Assembly: GCF_000383095.1 (NCBI RefSeq)
Contig: NZ_AORL01000022.1
Span: 308,294-372,293, forward strand
Direction: 5' to 3'
Length of the DNA: 64,000 bases
Origin: Sphingomonas sp. PR090111-T3T-6A
Lineage (GTDB): Bacteria > Pseudomonadota > Alphaproteobacteria > Sphingomonadales > Sphingomonadaceae
Positions within the stretch are counted from its first letter, which is position 1. The number at the start of each line of letters is the position of its first letter. The notes beneath the pieces are model-generated. The model did no database searches. It had not been told where the DNA came from and worked only from the letters and a program-made list of their open reading frames with translations. Shown here piece by piece: positions 46,128 through 55,082 of this stretch. Both the position numbers and the translations under genes were made by a program.

Positions 46128-47053
46128 CAGGCGGCGGCCCGATCGCTGGTGAGGCTGAGGAACACATCCTCCAGATCGGCCTCGCGGGTGGACACATCGA
46201 CCACGCCGAAGCCCGCCGCGCTGACCGCCGCCAGCACGTCGCCCGCGTTCGCGCGGTCCTTCTGATAGGTGATGGTGATGATGCGCTCGCCCTTGATCTC
46301 GGCTTTCTCGAACAGCGCGGATTGCGGCGCAGCAGTGAGATCGCGATCGACCGTCACCTCGACCACCTTCTCCTGCGCCTTGGAGAGCAATGTGGCGGTC
46401 GGCTCGTTGGCGATCAGGCGGCCATGGTTGATGATCGCGATCCGGTCGCAGAGCTCCTGCGCCTCTTCGAGATAATGGGTGGTGAGCACCACCGTCACCC
46501 CGCGTTCGTTCAACTGGCGGACATAGGCCCAGAGCTGCTGGCGAAGCTCGATGTCGACGCCGGCGGTCGGCTCGTCGAGCACCAGCACGGGCGGCGTGTG
46601 GACCATCGCCTTGGCGACCAGCAGGCGCCGCTTCATGCCGCCCGACAGCGTGCGGGCATAAGCGTTGGCCTTGTCCTCCAGATGGACGGCGCGCAGCAGC
46701 TCCATCGTGCGGCGCTCGGCGCGTGGGATGCCGTAGAGCCCGGCCTGAATCTCCAGCGCCTCCTTGGGCGTGAAGAAGGGGTCGAACAGGATTTCCTGCG
46801 GCACGATGCCGATCGAGCGCTTGGCGTTGCGCGGATGCTCGTCGATGTCGAAGCCCCAGATCGAGGCGCTGCCGCCCGTCTTGTTGACGAGGCCGGCGAG
46901 GATGTTGATGAGCGTCGACTTGCCCGCCCCGTTCGGGCCGAGAAGCCCGAAGATCTGCCCGCGCGGCACGTCGAAACTGACGCCGTGGAGCGCGGTCTTG
47001 CCGCCCGCGTAGGTTTTCTGCAGATTCTGGATGCTGATCGCCGCGTCGCTCAT
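46127..47053 (-). CDS. ABC transporter ATP-binding protein (YadG-like)
   Basis: A 308-residue ABC ATPase of the ABC-2 export type. Walker A GLLGPNGAGKST (residues 36-47), the signature TLSGGMKRRLLVAKAM, Walker B VLVLDEPTAGVD and the H-loop TTHYLEEAQ are all intact. A C-terminal domain of about 80 residues (VEVTVDRDLTAAPQSALFEKAEIKG) is characteristic of the YadG/CcmA-like group that works with a separate ABC-2 permease. No permease gene adjoins it; the next gene is nadB. Ligand and direction are thus unknown, but drug or lipid export is likely in the family. Confidence 0.9.
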   Translation of the reverse strand: MSDAAISIQNLQKTYAGGKTALHGVSFDVPRGQIFGLLGPNGAGKSTLINILAGLVNKTGGSASIWGFDIDEHPRNAKRSIGIVPQEILFDPFFTPKEALEIQAGLYGIPRAERRTMELLRAVHLEDKANAYARTLSGGMKRRLLVAKAMVHTPPVLVLDEPTAGVDIELRQQLWAYVRQLNERGVTVVLTTHYLEEAQELCDRIAIINHGRLIANEPTATLLSKAQEKVVEVTVDRDLTAAPQSALFEKAEIKGERIITITYQKDRANAGDVLAAVSAAGFGVVDVSTREADLEDVFLSLTSDRAAA

Positions 47054-47152
47054 GCGAGGGCAGATAGACGCTCGGGCGGGCGCTCGCTAGGGGGCGCGGC
47101 GTTCACCATGTTGCTTGACGATCCGTTAAGCATTGAGGCGGACGCTCGCGCC

Positions 47153-47296
47153 ATGACCGCGCTCGTCGCCCCGCGCCTGCTTCGTGGTTCGCAGATCGCG
47201 CTTCTGCTGGCCATGCTGGCGGCTGGCCTGCTCGCGGTGATGGAAGTGCCGCACGAGGCGCCGCCGCTGGTTCTTTCCTCGATCGCCACAGCCTGA
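47153..47296 (+). CDS. Small single-pass membrane protein, hypothetical
   Basis: A 47-residue open frame with one hydrophobic helix, QIALLLAMLAAGLLAVMEV, after a short basic start (APRLLRGS). Frame and base composition agree with its neighbours. An upstream in-frame ATG (47108) is possible but no ribosome site supports it. I do not recognise the protein; it may be a real short membrane gene or chance. Confidence 0.35.
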   Translation: MTALVAPRLLRGSQIALLLAMLAAGLLAVMEVPHEAPPLVLSSIATA

Positions 47297-47346
47297 TCCG
47301 TGACCTGTGATTGCGCGGGTGCGCGCCTCTTGCTATGCGGCGGCTC

Positions 47347-47550
47347 GTGAGCACGAACCAGCCCGAAACGATCCGCGTCACCACCAGCCGCGTGGTGTGC
47401 GACGGCGCCAGCGACATCCCCACCGGGGCCGCGCTCGGCCATCCGCGCGTCTTCCTCGAAATCGACGAGACCGGCTTCGTCGAATGCGGCTATTGCGATC
47501 GCCGCTTCGTGCTGATCGGCGGCCCGGCGGATCATTCCGCCGCCGCCTGA
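47347..47550 (+). CDS. CHCC zinc-finger protein (NDUFS6-like)
   Basis: A 67-residue protein whose second half has the C-x8-11-H-x14-18-C-x2-C zinc-finger pattern: VCDGASDIPTGAALGHPRVFLEIDETGFVECGYCDRRFVL. Proteins of this CHCC family correspond to the zinc-binding NDUFS6 subunit of complex I or free-standing relatives. The start is uncertain: ATG 47335 lies within a likely -10 sequence, so GTG 47347 seems better, giving an almost leaderless message. It stands between a small membrane protein gene and tldD. Confidence 0.8.
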   Translation: MSTNQPETIRVTTSRVVCDGASDIPTGAALGHPRVFLEIDETGFVECGYCDRRFVLIGGPADHSAAA

Positions 47551-47597
47551 TCCCATGCGGGGATGACGCGGGCCGAGCCGGGGCCTATATGCCCGGC

Positions 47598-49028
47598 ATG
47601 ACGAGCCTCATCGATCCCCGCTCCTTCCTCTATCGCGACGGCGCGCTCGACCCGGATGCCGCGCTGCGCCTGACGGCCGATGCGCTCCAGCGGTCGGACG
47701 ACGGTGAGCTTTACCTCCAATATATCGCGTCGGAGAGCTTCGGCTTCGACGATGGCCGGCTGAAGACGGCGGACTTCAACACCCAGGCCGGCTTCGGCCT
47801 GCGCGGCGTGTCGGGCGAGACGACCGCCTTCGCCCACGCCAACGAAATCTCCGAGCGCGCCATCCGCCGCGCCGCCGAGACGATGAGCCTGCTCGATCCG
47901 GCGGCCGGTGCCAAGGCCGCCCCGCCCGCCCGCACCAACCGGCACCTTTATGGCGACGCCGATCCGCTGGGCCTCGTGCCCTTCGCGAAGAAGGTCGAGC
48001 TGTGCCAGACGATCGACGCGATGGCGCGCGCCCGTGACCCGCGGGTGGCGCAGGTGTCGGTCGGCCTGTCGGGCTCGTGGAGCGTGGTCGAGATCGTGCG
48101 GCCGGACGGCTTCGTCGCGCTCGACGTGCGCCCGCTGGTGCGCCTCAACGTCTCGATCGTGGTCGAGCAGAACGGACGGCGCGAGACGGGCTTCTTCGGG
48201 CTCGGCGGCCGCTATCTCTACGACCGGCTGTTCGACCCCGCGACGGGTACGCGCGCCGTCGACGAGGCACTGGCGCAGGCGCTGGTCAATCTGGAGGCGG
48301 TGGCGGCCCCGGCCGGCGAAATGACCGTGGTGTGCGGCCCCGGCTGGCCGGGCGTGCTGCTGCATGAGGCGGTCGGCCATGGTCTGGAGGGTGACTTCAA
48401 CCGCAAGGGTTCCTCGGCCTTCTCCGGCCGTATCGGCGAGCGCGTGGCGGCGCCCGGCGTCACCGTGATCGACGACGGCTCGATGGGCGAGCGACGCGGT
48501 TCGCTCTCGATCGACGACGAGGGCACGCCGACGCAGGCGAACGTCCTCATCGAGGACGGCATCCTCAAGGGCTATATGCAGGATCGCCTCAACGCCCGCC
48601 TGATGGGCGTCCCCGCGACCGGCAACGGCCGCCGCGAGAGCTTCGCCCATGCGCCGATGCCGCGCATGACCAACACCTTCATGCTCGGCGGTCAGGATGA
48701 TCCGGACGAGATCCTCGGCCGCGTGAAGAACGGCATCTACGCCAAGAGCTTCGGCGGCGGGCAGGTCGACATCACGTCGGGCAAGTTCGTTTTCTCCTGC
48801 ACCGAGGCGTACAAGATCGAGAACGGCAAGCTGGGCGCGCCGATCAAGGGCGCGACGCTGATCGGCGACGGCCCCTCGGTGCTCACCCGCGTGTCCGCCA
48901 TCGGCAACGACATGGCGCTCGACGAGGGCATCGGCATCTGCGGCAAGGGCGGCCAGTCCGTCCCCGCGGGCGTCGGCCAGCCGACCCTGCTGATCGACCG
49001 CCTGACCGTCGGCGGCACGGCGGCCTGA
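47598..49028 (+). CDS. tldD: TldD metalloprotease (TldD/PmbA family)
   Basis: TldD, with TldE/PmbA, forms a cytoplasmic zinc metallopeptidase that degrades unfolded peptides and processes modified peptide toxins and antitoxins. The 476-residue protein has the motif HEAVGHGLEGD around residue 256, HExxxH being the zinc site, and the closing SVLTRVSAIGNDMALDEGIGICGKGGQSVPAGVGQPTLLIDRLTVGG signature. No PmbA gene is adjacent. ATG 47598 is chosen; ATG 47589 is near a TATAT -10-like box. DUF2007 follows after 5 bases. Confidence 0.95.
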   Translation: MTSLIDPRSFLYRDGALDPDAALRLTADALQRSDDGELYLQYIASESFGFDDGRLKTADFNTQAGFGLRGVSGETTAFAHANEISERAIRRAAETMSLLDPAAGAKAAPPARTNRHLYGDADPLGLVPFAKKVELCQTIDAMARARDPRVAQVSVGLSGSWSVVEIVRPDGFVALDVRPLVRLNVSIVVEQNGRRETGFFGLGGRYLYDRLFDPATGTRAVDEALAQALVNLEAVAAPAGEMTVVCGPGWPGVLLHEAVGHGLEGDFNRKGSSAFSGRIGERVAAPGVTVIDDGSMGERRGSLSIDDEGTPTQANVLIEDGILKGYMQDRLNARLMGVPATGNGRRESFAHAPMPRMTNTFMLGGQDDPDEILGRVKNGIYAKSFGGGQVDITSGKFVFSCTEAYKIENGKLGAPIKGATLIGDGPSVLTRVSAIGNDMALDEGIGICGKGGQSVPAGVGQPTLLIDRLTVGGTAA

Positions 49029-49033
49029 TCGGC

Positions 49034-49240
49034 ATGGCGCTCGTCGAGATCGAGACCTTCCCGGATCACGCCGTCGCCGAGATGGCGCGCGGAATGCTGG
49101 CGGCCGAAGGCATCGAGGCCGTGCTGTTCGACAGCGGCCTCGCCAGCCTCGGCCTGGGTGGGCTCACGCCGGTTCGCCTGATGGTGGACGAGAGCGACCG
49201 CGCTATCGCCGAACGGCTGCTGGCCGAGCTCCCTGCCTAA
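49034..49240 (+). CDS. DUF2007 domain protein
   Basis: A 68-residue protein with a ferredoxin-like alpha-beta fold pattern: VEIETFPDHAVAEMARGMLAAEGIEAVLFDSGLASLGLGGLTPVRLMVDESDRAIAERLLAEL. The DUF2007 family is annotated as a putative signal-transducing domain without known ligand. ATG 49034 is 5 bases after tldD, so it is most likely translated from the same mRNA. Single-domain members of this size are common in alphaproteobacteria. Confidence 0.83.
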   Translation: MALVEIETFPDHAVAEMARGMLAAEGIEAVLFDSGLASLGLGGLTPVRLMVDESDRAIAERLLAELPA

Positions 49241-49331
49241 ATAACAGGCATCTTCTCCCGGATGCCCAAGCGCTAGGCGGTCATTCCGCCTCTGAATCGT
49301 GCTGCGCCGCAGAAACGCGCCTGCGGAAAAC

Positions 49332-49346
49332 TGGCACGCCCCTTGC
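49332..49346 (+). promoter_or_regulatory. Sigma-54 promoter of glnK-amt
   Basis: TGGCACG-cccc-TTGC has the exact -24/-12 spacing of 12 bases between GG and GC. It lies 48 bases before glnK, consistent with NtrC-dependent activation under nitrogen limitation. Confidence 0.88.
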
Positions 49347-49393
49347 GACAGCTTCCTTCGGGACGGCCCCATGGGCCTGCGCAGGGAGGCGGC

Positions 49394-49732
49394 ATGAAAC
49401 TGATCATCGCGGTCATCAAGCCATTCAAGCTGGACGAGGTGCGCGAGGCGCTCTCGGCCATCGGCGTCGCCGGCATGACGGTGACGGAGGTTAAGGGTTT
49501 CGGCCGGCAGAAGGGGCAGACCGAGATCTACCGCGGCGCGGAATACAGCACGAACATGGTGCCCAAGATCAAGATCGAGGTCGCCTGCACCTCCGATCTG
49601 TCGCCGCGCGTGGTCGAGGCGATCCAGCAGGCGGCCAACACCGGCGCGATCGGCGACGGCAAGATCTTCGTCCTCGACCTCGCCGAAGCGGTGCGCATCC
49701 GCACCGGCGAGACCGACGAAACCGCGCTTTGA
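49394..49732 (+). CDS. glnK: P-II nitrogen regulatory protein GlnK
   Basis: GlnK is a trimeric nitrogen sensor that binds ATP/ADP and 2-oxoglutarate, is uridylylated by GlnD, and plugs the ammonium channel AmtB. The 112-residue protein starts MKLIIAVIKPFKLDEVREALSAIGVAGMTVTEVKGFG and has Tyr-51 in the T-loop GAEYSTNMVPK. The C-terminal GKIFVLDLAEAVRIRTGE holds the nucleotide site. It precedes amt by 11 bases and both are driven by the sigma-54 promoter, the standard glnK-amtB arrangement. Confidence 0.97.
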   Translation: MKLIIAVIKPFKLDEVREALSAIGVAGMTVTEVKGFGRQKGQTEIYRGAEYSTNMVPKIKIEVACTSDLSPRVVEAIQQAANTGAIGDGKIFVLDLAEAVRIRTGETDETAL

Positions 49733-49743
49733 GGGAAGGGGGA

Positions 49744-51072
49744 ATGATGAAGCCATCGACCAAGCTGGCCGCAGGCGCGGGAGCGCTCGGCCTCGCCCTG
49801 TTCGCGGCGTTTCCGGCCTGGGCACAGGCGGCCGCCGCGCCGACGGTCAACAAGGGCGACACCGCCTGGATGATGACCTCCACGCTGCTCGTGCTGATGA
49901 TGATCGTGCCGGGCCTCGCGCTGTTCTACGGCGGCCTCACGCGCTCGAAGAACATGCTCTCGACCATGACGCAGATCGGCGCGGTCGCGGCGCTGGCGAT
50001 GCTGATCTGGGTGATGTGGGGCTATGCGCTCGCTTTCGGCGACGGCGGCAATCCCTTCTTCGCGAGCCTGAGCAAGGCATTCCTCGCAGGCGTCACGCCG
50101 GACAGCACGGCGGCGACCTTCACGCCGGGCGTGGCCATCCCCGAATATGTGTTCATCTGCTTCCAGATGACCTTCGCGGCGATCACCGTGGCGCTGGTGC
50201 TGGGATCGGTGGTGGAGCGGATGAAGTTCTCGGCCGTGATGGTGTTCGGCGCGGTGTGGCTGACGATCGTCTATTTCCCGATCGCGCACATGGTGTGGGC
50301 GTCCAACGGCTTCTTCTTCACCAAGGGCGCGCTCGATTTCGCGGGCGGCACGGTGGTGCACATCAACGCCGGCGTCTCCGCCCTCGTCGCCTGCCTGATC
50401 CTCGGCAAGCGCATCGGCTATCCGCAGGAGCGGATCGTCCCGCACTCGCTGACCATGACCGGCATCGGCACGGGCCTTCTCTGGGTGGGCTGGTTCGGCT
50501 TCAACGCGGGCTCCGCGCTGGAGGCCAACGGTTCGGCGGCGCTGGCGATGATCAATACCTTCGTCGCGACCGCTGCGGCCGGCCTCGCCTGGATGCTGGT
50601 CGAGCGGCTGAACGGCCACAAGGGTTCGGCGCTGGGCTTCTGCTCGGGCATCGTGGCGGGTCTCGTCGCGGTGACGCCGGCGGCGGGCAATTCCGGACCG
50701 TTCGGTGCGATCGTGCTGGGTGCCGTCGCCTCGGTCGTCTGCTTCTACGCGGTGTCCGTCCTGAAGCCGCGGCTCGGCTATGACGACGCGCTCGACGCGT
50801 TCGGCGTGCACGGCATCGGCGGCATGATCGGCGCGCTCGGCACGGGCATCGTCTATGCCCCGTCGCTCGGCGGGCCGGGCAAGGCGCCCTACGCCATAGG
50901 GCACCAGCTTCTCGTGCAGTTCGAGACGGTCGCGACGACGATCGTCTGGGCCGCCATCGGCACCGTGATCGCGATCTTCATCGCCAAGGCGGTGACGGGC
51001 CTGCGCGTCACCCCGGAAGTCGAGCGCGAAGGCCTCGACCTCGGGGAGCATGGCGAGCGCGCCTACAACTGA
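49744..51072 (+). CDS. amt: Ammonium transporter
   Basis: An Amt/MEP/Rh channel that takes up ammonium. The 442-residue protein has an N-terminal signal-like segment (STKLAAGAGALGLALFAAFPAWAQA) and then eleven helices. Family signatures are ALFYGGLTRSKNMLSTMTQ, DFAGGTVVHINAGVSALVACLILGKR with a pore His, and DAFGVHGIGGMIGALGTGIV with the second pore His. It sits in the inner membrane and is gated by GlnK. The start is ATG 49744; ATG 49747 is adjacent. A strong terminator closes the operon. Confidence 0.96.
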   Translation: MMKPSTKLAAGAGALGLALFAAFPAWAQAAAAPTVNKGDTAWMMTSTLLVLMMIVPGLALFYGGLTRSKNMLSTMTQIGAVAALAMLIWVMWGYALAFGDGGNPFFASLSKAFLAGVTPDSTAATFTPGVAIPEYVFICFQMTFAAITVALVLGSVVERMKFSAVMVFGAVWLTIVYFPIAHMVWASNGFFFTKGALDFAGGTVVHINAGVSALVACLILGKRIGYPQERIVPHSLTMTGIGTGLLWVGWFGFNAGSALEANGSAALAMINTFVATAAAGLAWMLVERLNGHKGSALGFCSGIVAGLVAVTPAAGNSGPFGAIVLGAVASVVCFYAVSVLKPRLGYDDALDAFGVHGIGGMIGALGTGIVYAPSLGGPGKAPYAIGHQLLVQFETVATTIVWAAIGTVIAIFIAKAVTGLRVTPEVEREGLDLGEHGERAYN

Positions 51073-51092
51073 GCTTCCTCCTGCGAAGACCT

Positions 51093-51124
51093 GGGCCGGC
51101 GGGGCAACTCGCCGGCCCTTTTTT
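51093..51124 (+). terminator. Rho-independent terminator of glnK-amt
   Basis: GGGCCGGC (51093-51100) pairs with GCCGGCCC (51111-51118) around a 10-base loop and six T follow. The DUF442 gene ends 2 bases further on the opposite strand. Confidence 0.92.
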
Positions 51125-51125
51125 G

Positions 51126-51545
51126 TTACTTCGCGAGGCTCTGGATCATCGGGAGCAGCGGCGAGACGTCGTAGCCGGCGTTGGCGGCCTTGGCGGCGAT
51201 CCCGGTTGGCTCGTCTCCCGCGAGGCCGCGCGCGAGCGCCCACAGGAAGGTCGAGCGCGTGCCCGAGCGGCAGAAGGCGAGCGCTGGGGCCGGCTGACCG
51301 AGCGCAGCGGTCATCGCCTCGATCTGCTCCATCGAGAAGCCCGAATGGTCGACCGGGATGTGCGCATAGCCGAGCCCCGCGGCGGTCGCCGCCGCCTCGA
51401 TCTCGGCGGAGGTCGACTGGCCGGGCTGCTCGCCGTCGGGCCGGTTGTTGATGATGGTGCGGATGCCCTGCGCCGCCGCCTCCGCCACGTCTGCGGGGCT
51501 GATCTGGCCAGATACCTGAAGCGTCTCGTCGATGATGCGGAACAT
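51126..51545 (-). CDS. TIGR01244/DUF442 phosphatase-like protein (Blh type)
   Basis: A 139-residue protein of the beta-lactamase-hydrolase-like (Blh) N-domain family, related to dual-specificity phosphatases and rhodaneses. The N-terminal ISPADVAEAAAQGIRTIINNRPDGE and the active loop FCRSGTRSTFLWALA, a Cys-x4-Arg pocket, are diagnostic; the motif HIPVDHSGF sits between. Family members have been linked to sulfide and persulfide metabolism, but no such partner is here. It lies 32 bases after recQ on the same strand, so it may be expressed with it. Confidence 0.85.
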   Translation of the reverse strand: MFRIIDETLQVSGQISPADVAEAAAQGIRTIINNRPDGEQPGQSTSAEIEAAATAAGLGYAHIPVDHSGFSMEQIEAMTAALGQPAPALAFCRSGTRSTFLWALARGLAGDEPTGIAAKAANAGYDVSPLLPMIQSLAK

Positions 51546-51577
51546 GGGGGCCTCCTTGGGTGTGGGAGACCCCTAGC

Positions 51578-53347
<1,770 letters not shown>

Positions 53348-53488
53348 CGGCACCCGGTTACCGCTTGGGATCGCGCGCGTCACCCCGCCGGCCCCAAGAT
53401 TTCGTCCCGCGTCGAGTCAAGCTGGGCTTGATGCGGTGCAGTAAAGCCTTGCTGGCGGCCAACCGGACCTCGACGCTAGCGTCCGCGC

Positions 53489-54004
53489 ATGACGAAGCTC
53501 TCCGCGCTCCCCCTCTTCGCCCTTGCCGCCGCGGCTCTTGCGGCTCCGCTCGCCGCTCAGGCGCCCGCGCCCCGGCTCTCGATTACGAGCATCGACCAGC
53601 TCGCCCAGCCGCTCCCCTACCCCTATGACGAGCAGGCCGATGCCAAGGCCGCCGTCGCGCACGCCAAGGCGCAGGCGAAGCGCGAGCACAAGAAGCTCCT
53701 GATCGATCTCGGCGGCAACTGGTGCGGCGACTGCCGCGTGCTGGCCGGCATCCTCGATCTGCCGGAGCTGAAGCCCTATCTCGCGCGCCACTTCGTCGTG
53801 GTGAAGGTGGATATCGGCCGTTACGACAAGAATGGCGACATCGCCGGCCGCTATGGCATCGCCAAGCTGCAAGGCGTGCCCGCCATCCTCGCGGTCGATC
53901 CGGTGCACGACACGCTGCTCAACAACGGCCGCCTCTTCGCGCTCACCGACGCGCGCCACATGAACCCGCAGGCGCTGGCCGACTGGCTGGCCCAGTGGGC
54001 CTGA
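53489..54004 (+). CDS. Exported thioredoxin-like protein
   Basis: A 171-residue periplasmic protein with signal peptide MTKLSALPLFALAAAALAAPLAAQA. The thioredoxin fold carries the site WCGDC (W-C-x2-C) in LLIDLGGNWCGDCRVLAGIL, an Asp in place of the usual Pro, as in DsbD-gamma-like or TlpA/Thio_7-type oxidoreductases, and the cis-Pro in KLQGVPAILAVD. It may reduce or hold periplasmic disulfides; its partner is unknown. It converges on an aspartic protease gene 25 bases away. Confidence 0.88.
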   Translation: MTKLSALPLFALAAAALAAPLAAQAPAPRLSITSIDQLAQPLPYPYDEQADAKAAVAHAKAQAKREHKKLLIDLGGNWCGDCRVLAGILDLPELKPYLARHFVVVKVDIGRYDKNGDIAGRYGIAKLQGVPAILAVDPVHDTLLNNGRLFALTDARHMNPQALADWLAQWA

Positions 54005-54029
54005 GCAAGCCGGCCTGACCCTTCGCCCG

Positions 54030-55010
54030 TCAGCCGATCGACTGGCGGGAGGTGATCAGCGACACTGTCTTGTTCTTGAAATCGATCGACACGCGGTCGA
54101 AGCTGCGCAGCAGGTCCATGCCGACGAGCATGCTGGGCTTCTTGTCCAGCCCGAAGCGCTCGAAGGCGTGGGCGTCGGAAAAGGCGATGGTCGATTGCTG
54201 GATATGCGTCGTGCCGAGCCGGATGTCGTTGATCTGGGCATAGTGGCCCTTGATGACGTGGCCGGCGACGTCGATGATGTCGACCGGCAGCGCCTGCGCC
54301 CGCTTCCGGCGGACCAGCTTGTCGCGCAGCACGATATTGCCGAGCGTCACGCTGCTGCCCGTGTCGATCACCGCATAGATGCGCGTGCCCACCGCGTCCG
54401 CGTCGGCCAGAACGAGCTGGCCGTAGCGGCGGCGCGCGGTGACGACGATCTCGCCGGGCTCGGTTGGGGAGCGGGAGTGACGGGCGGGCTCCACCTTCAT
54501 CTGATTGTTTCTGAGGTCGATCACCACCCGCTTGTTGGCGAGCACGTCGATGCCGAGAATGCCGACGCCGCCGAGATCCGCCTCCGTCAGCACTGGCGCG
54601 ATGATGGGCTGGGAGGGCATGTCGCTGAGCGAAAGGGAGGCGATCTTCACCGCCGCCACCTGACTCTCGCCGCCGACGCTGTGGAGCGTGACCGTCCCCG
54701 CTGACGGCAGCCCGAGCAGCGTCGCCAGCCGCCGCGAGATGACGGTGCGCGTCGCGCCGCTGTCGACGATGAAGCGGAACGGCCCCGAGCCGTTGATCAT
54801 CACCTTCACCGTCATGCGCTGGTCCGCGTCGTGGAGCGGCACCGCGGTCGAGCTGGCGTCCTCGGGCGCGGCGGCGGCATCGGGAAGCGGCTGTCCGGGC
54901 GCGGGCGGCGGCGGCTGGAGCGTGACGCCCGTGGTGAGCGGCGCCGCCGGAGGGGACTGGACCAGGGCCAGGAACGCCGCCAGGGCGGCTGCGGGCGTCG
55001 ACAATGGCAT
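54030..55010 (-). CDS. Tandem retropepsin-like aspartic protease, exported
   Basis: A 326-residue protein with a short signal segment (MPLSTPAAALAAFLALVQS) and a proline/alanine-rich linker, then two retropepsin halves. Each has an aspartate motif: VDSGATRTVIS (about 80-90) and IDTGSSVTLGN (about 215-225), the second in the form DTGSS. Most retropepsins are homodimers with one Asp motif per chain; two lobes in one polypeptide would give a pepsin-like monomer. It is expected in the periplasm. The neighbour thioredoxin is convergent, so they are not an operon. Substrate unknown. Confidence 0.83.
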   Translation of the reverse strand: MPLSTPAAALAAFLALVQSPPAAPLTTGVTLQPPPPAPGQPLPDAAAAPEDASSTAVPLHDADQRMTVKVMINGSGPFRFIVDSGATRTVISRRLATLLGLPSAGTVTLHSVGGESQVAAVKIASLSLSDMPSQPIIAPVLTEADLGGVGILGIDVLANKRVVIDLRNNQMKVEPARHSRSPTEPGEIVVTARRRYGQLVLADADAVGTRIYAVIDTGSSVTLGNIVLRDKLVRRKRAQALPVDIIDVAGHVIKGHYAQINDIRLGTTHIQQSTIAFSDAHAFERFGLDKKPSMLVGMDLLRSFDRVSIDFKNKTVSLITSRQSIG

Positions 55011-55082
55011 AGCTCTCCATTCCCCCCAAATGTGTTTTAGGAGGATGCTACACCGATGGCGGACGGGTTCAAGCGGCGGAAA

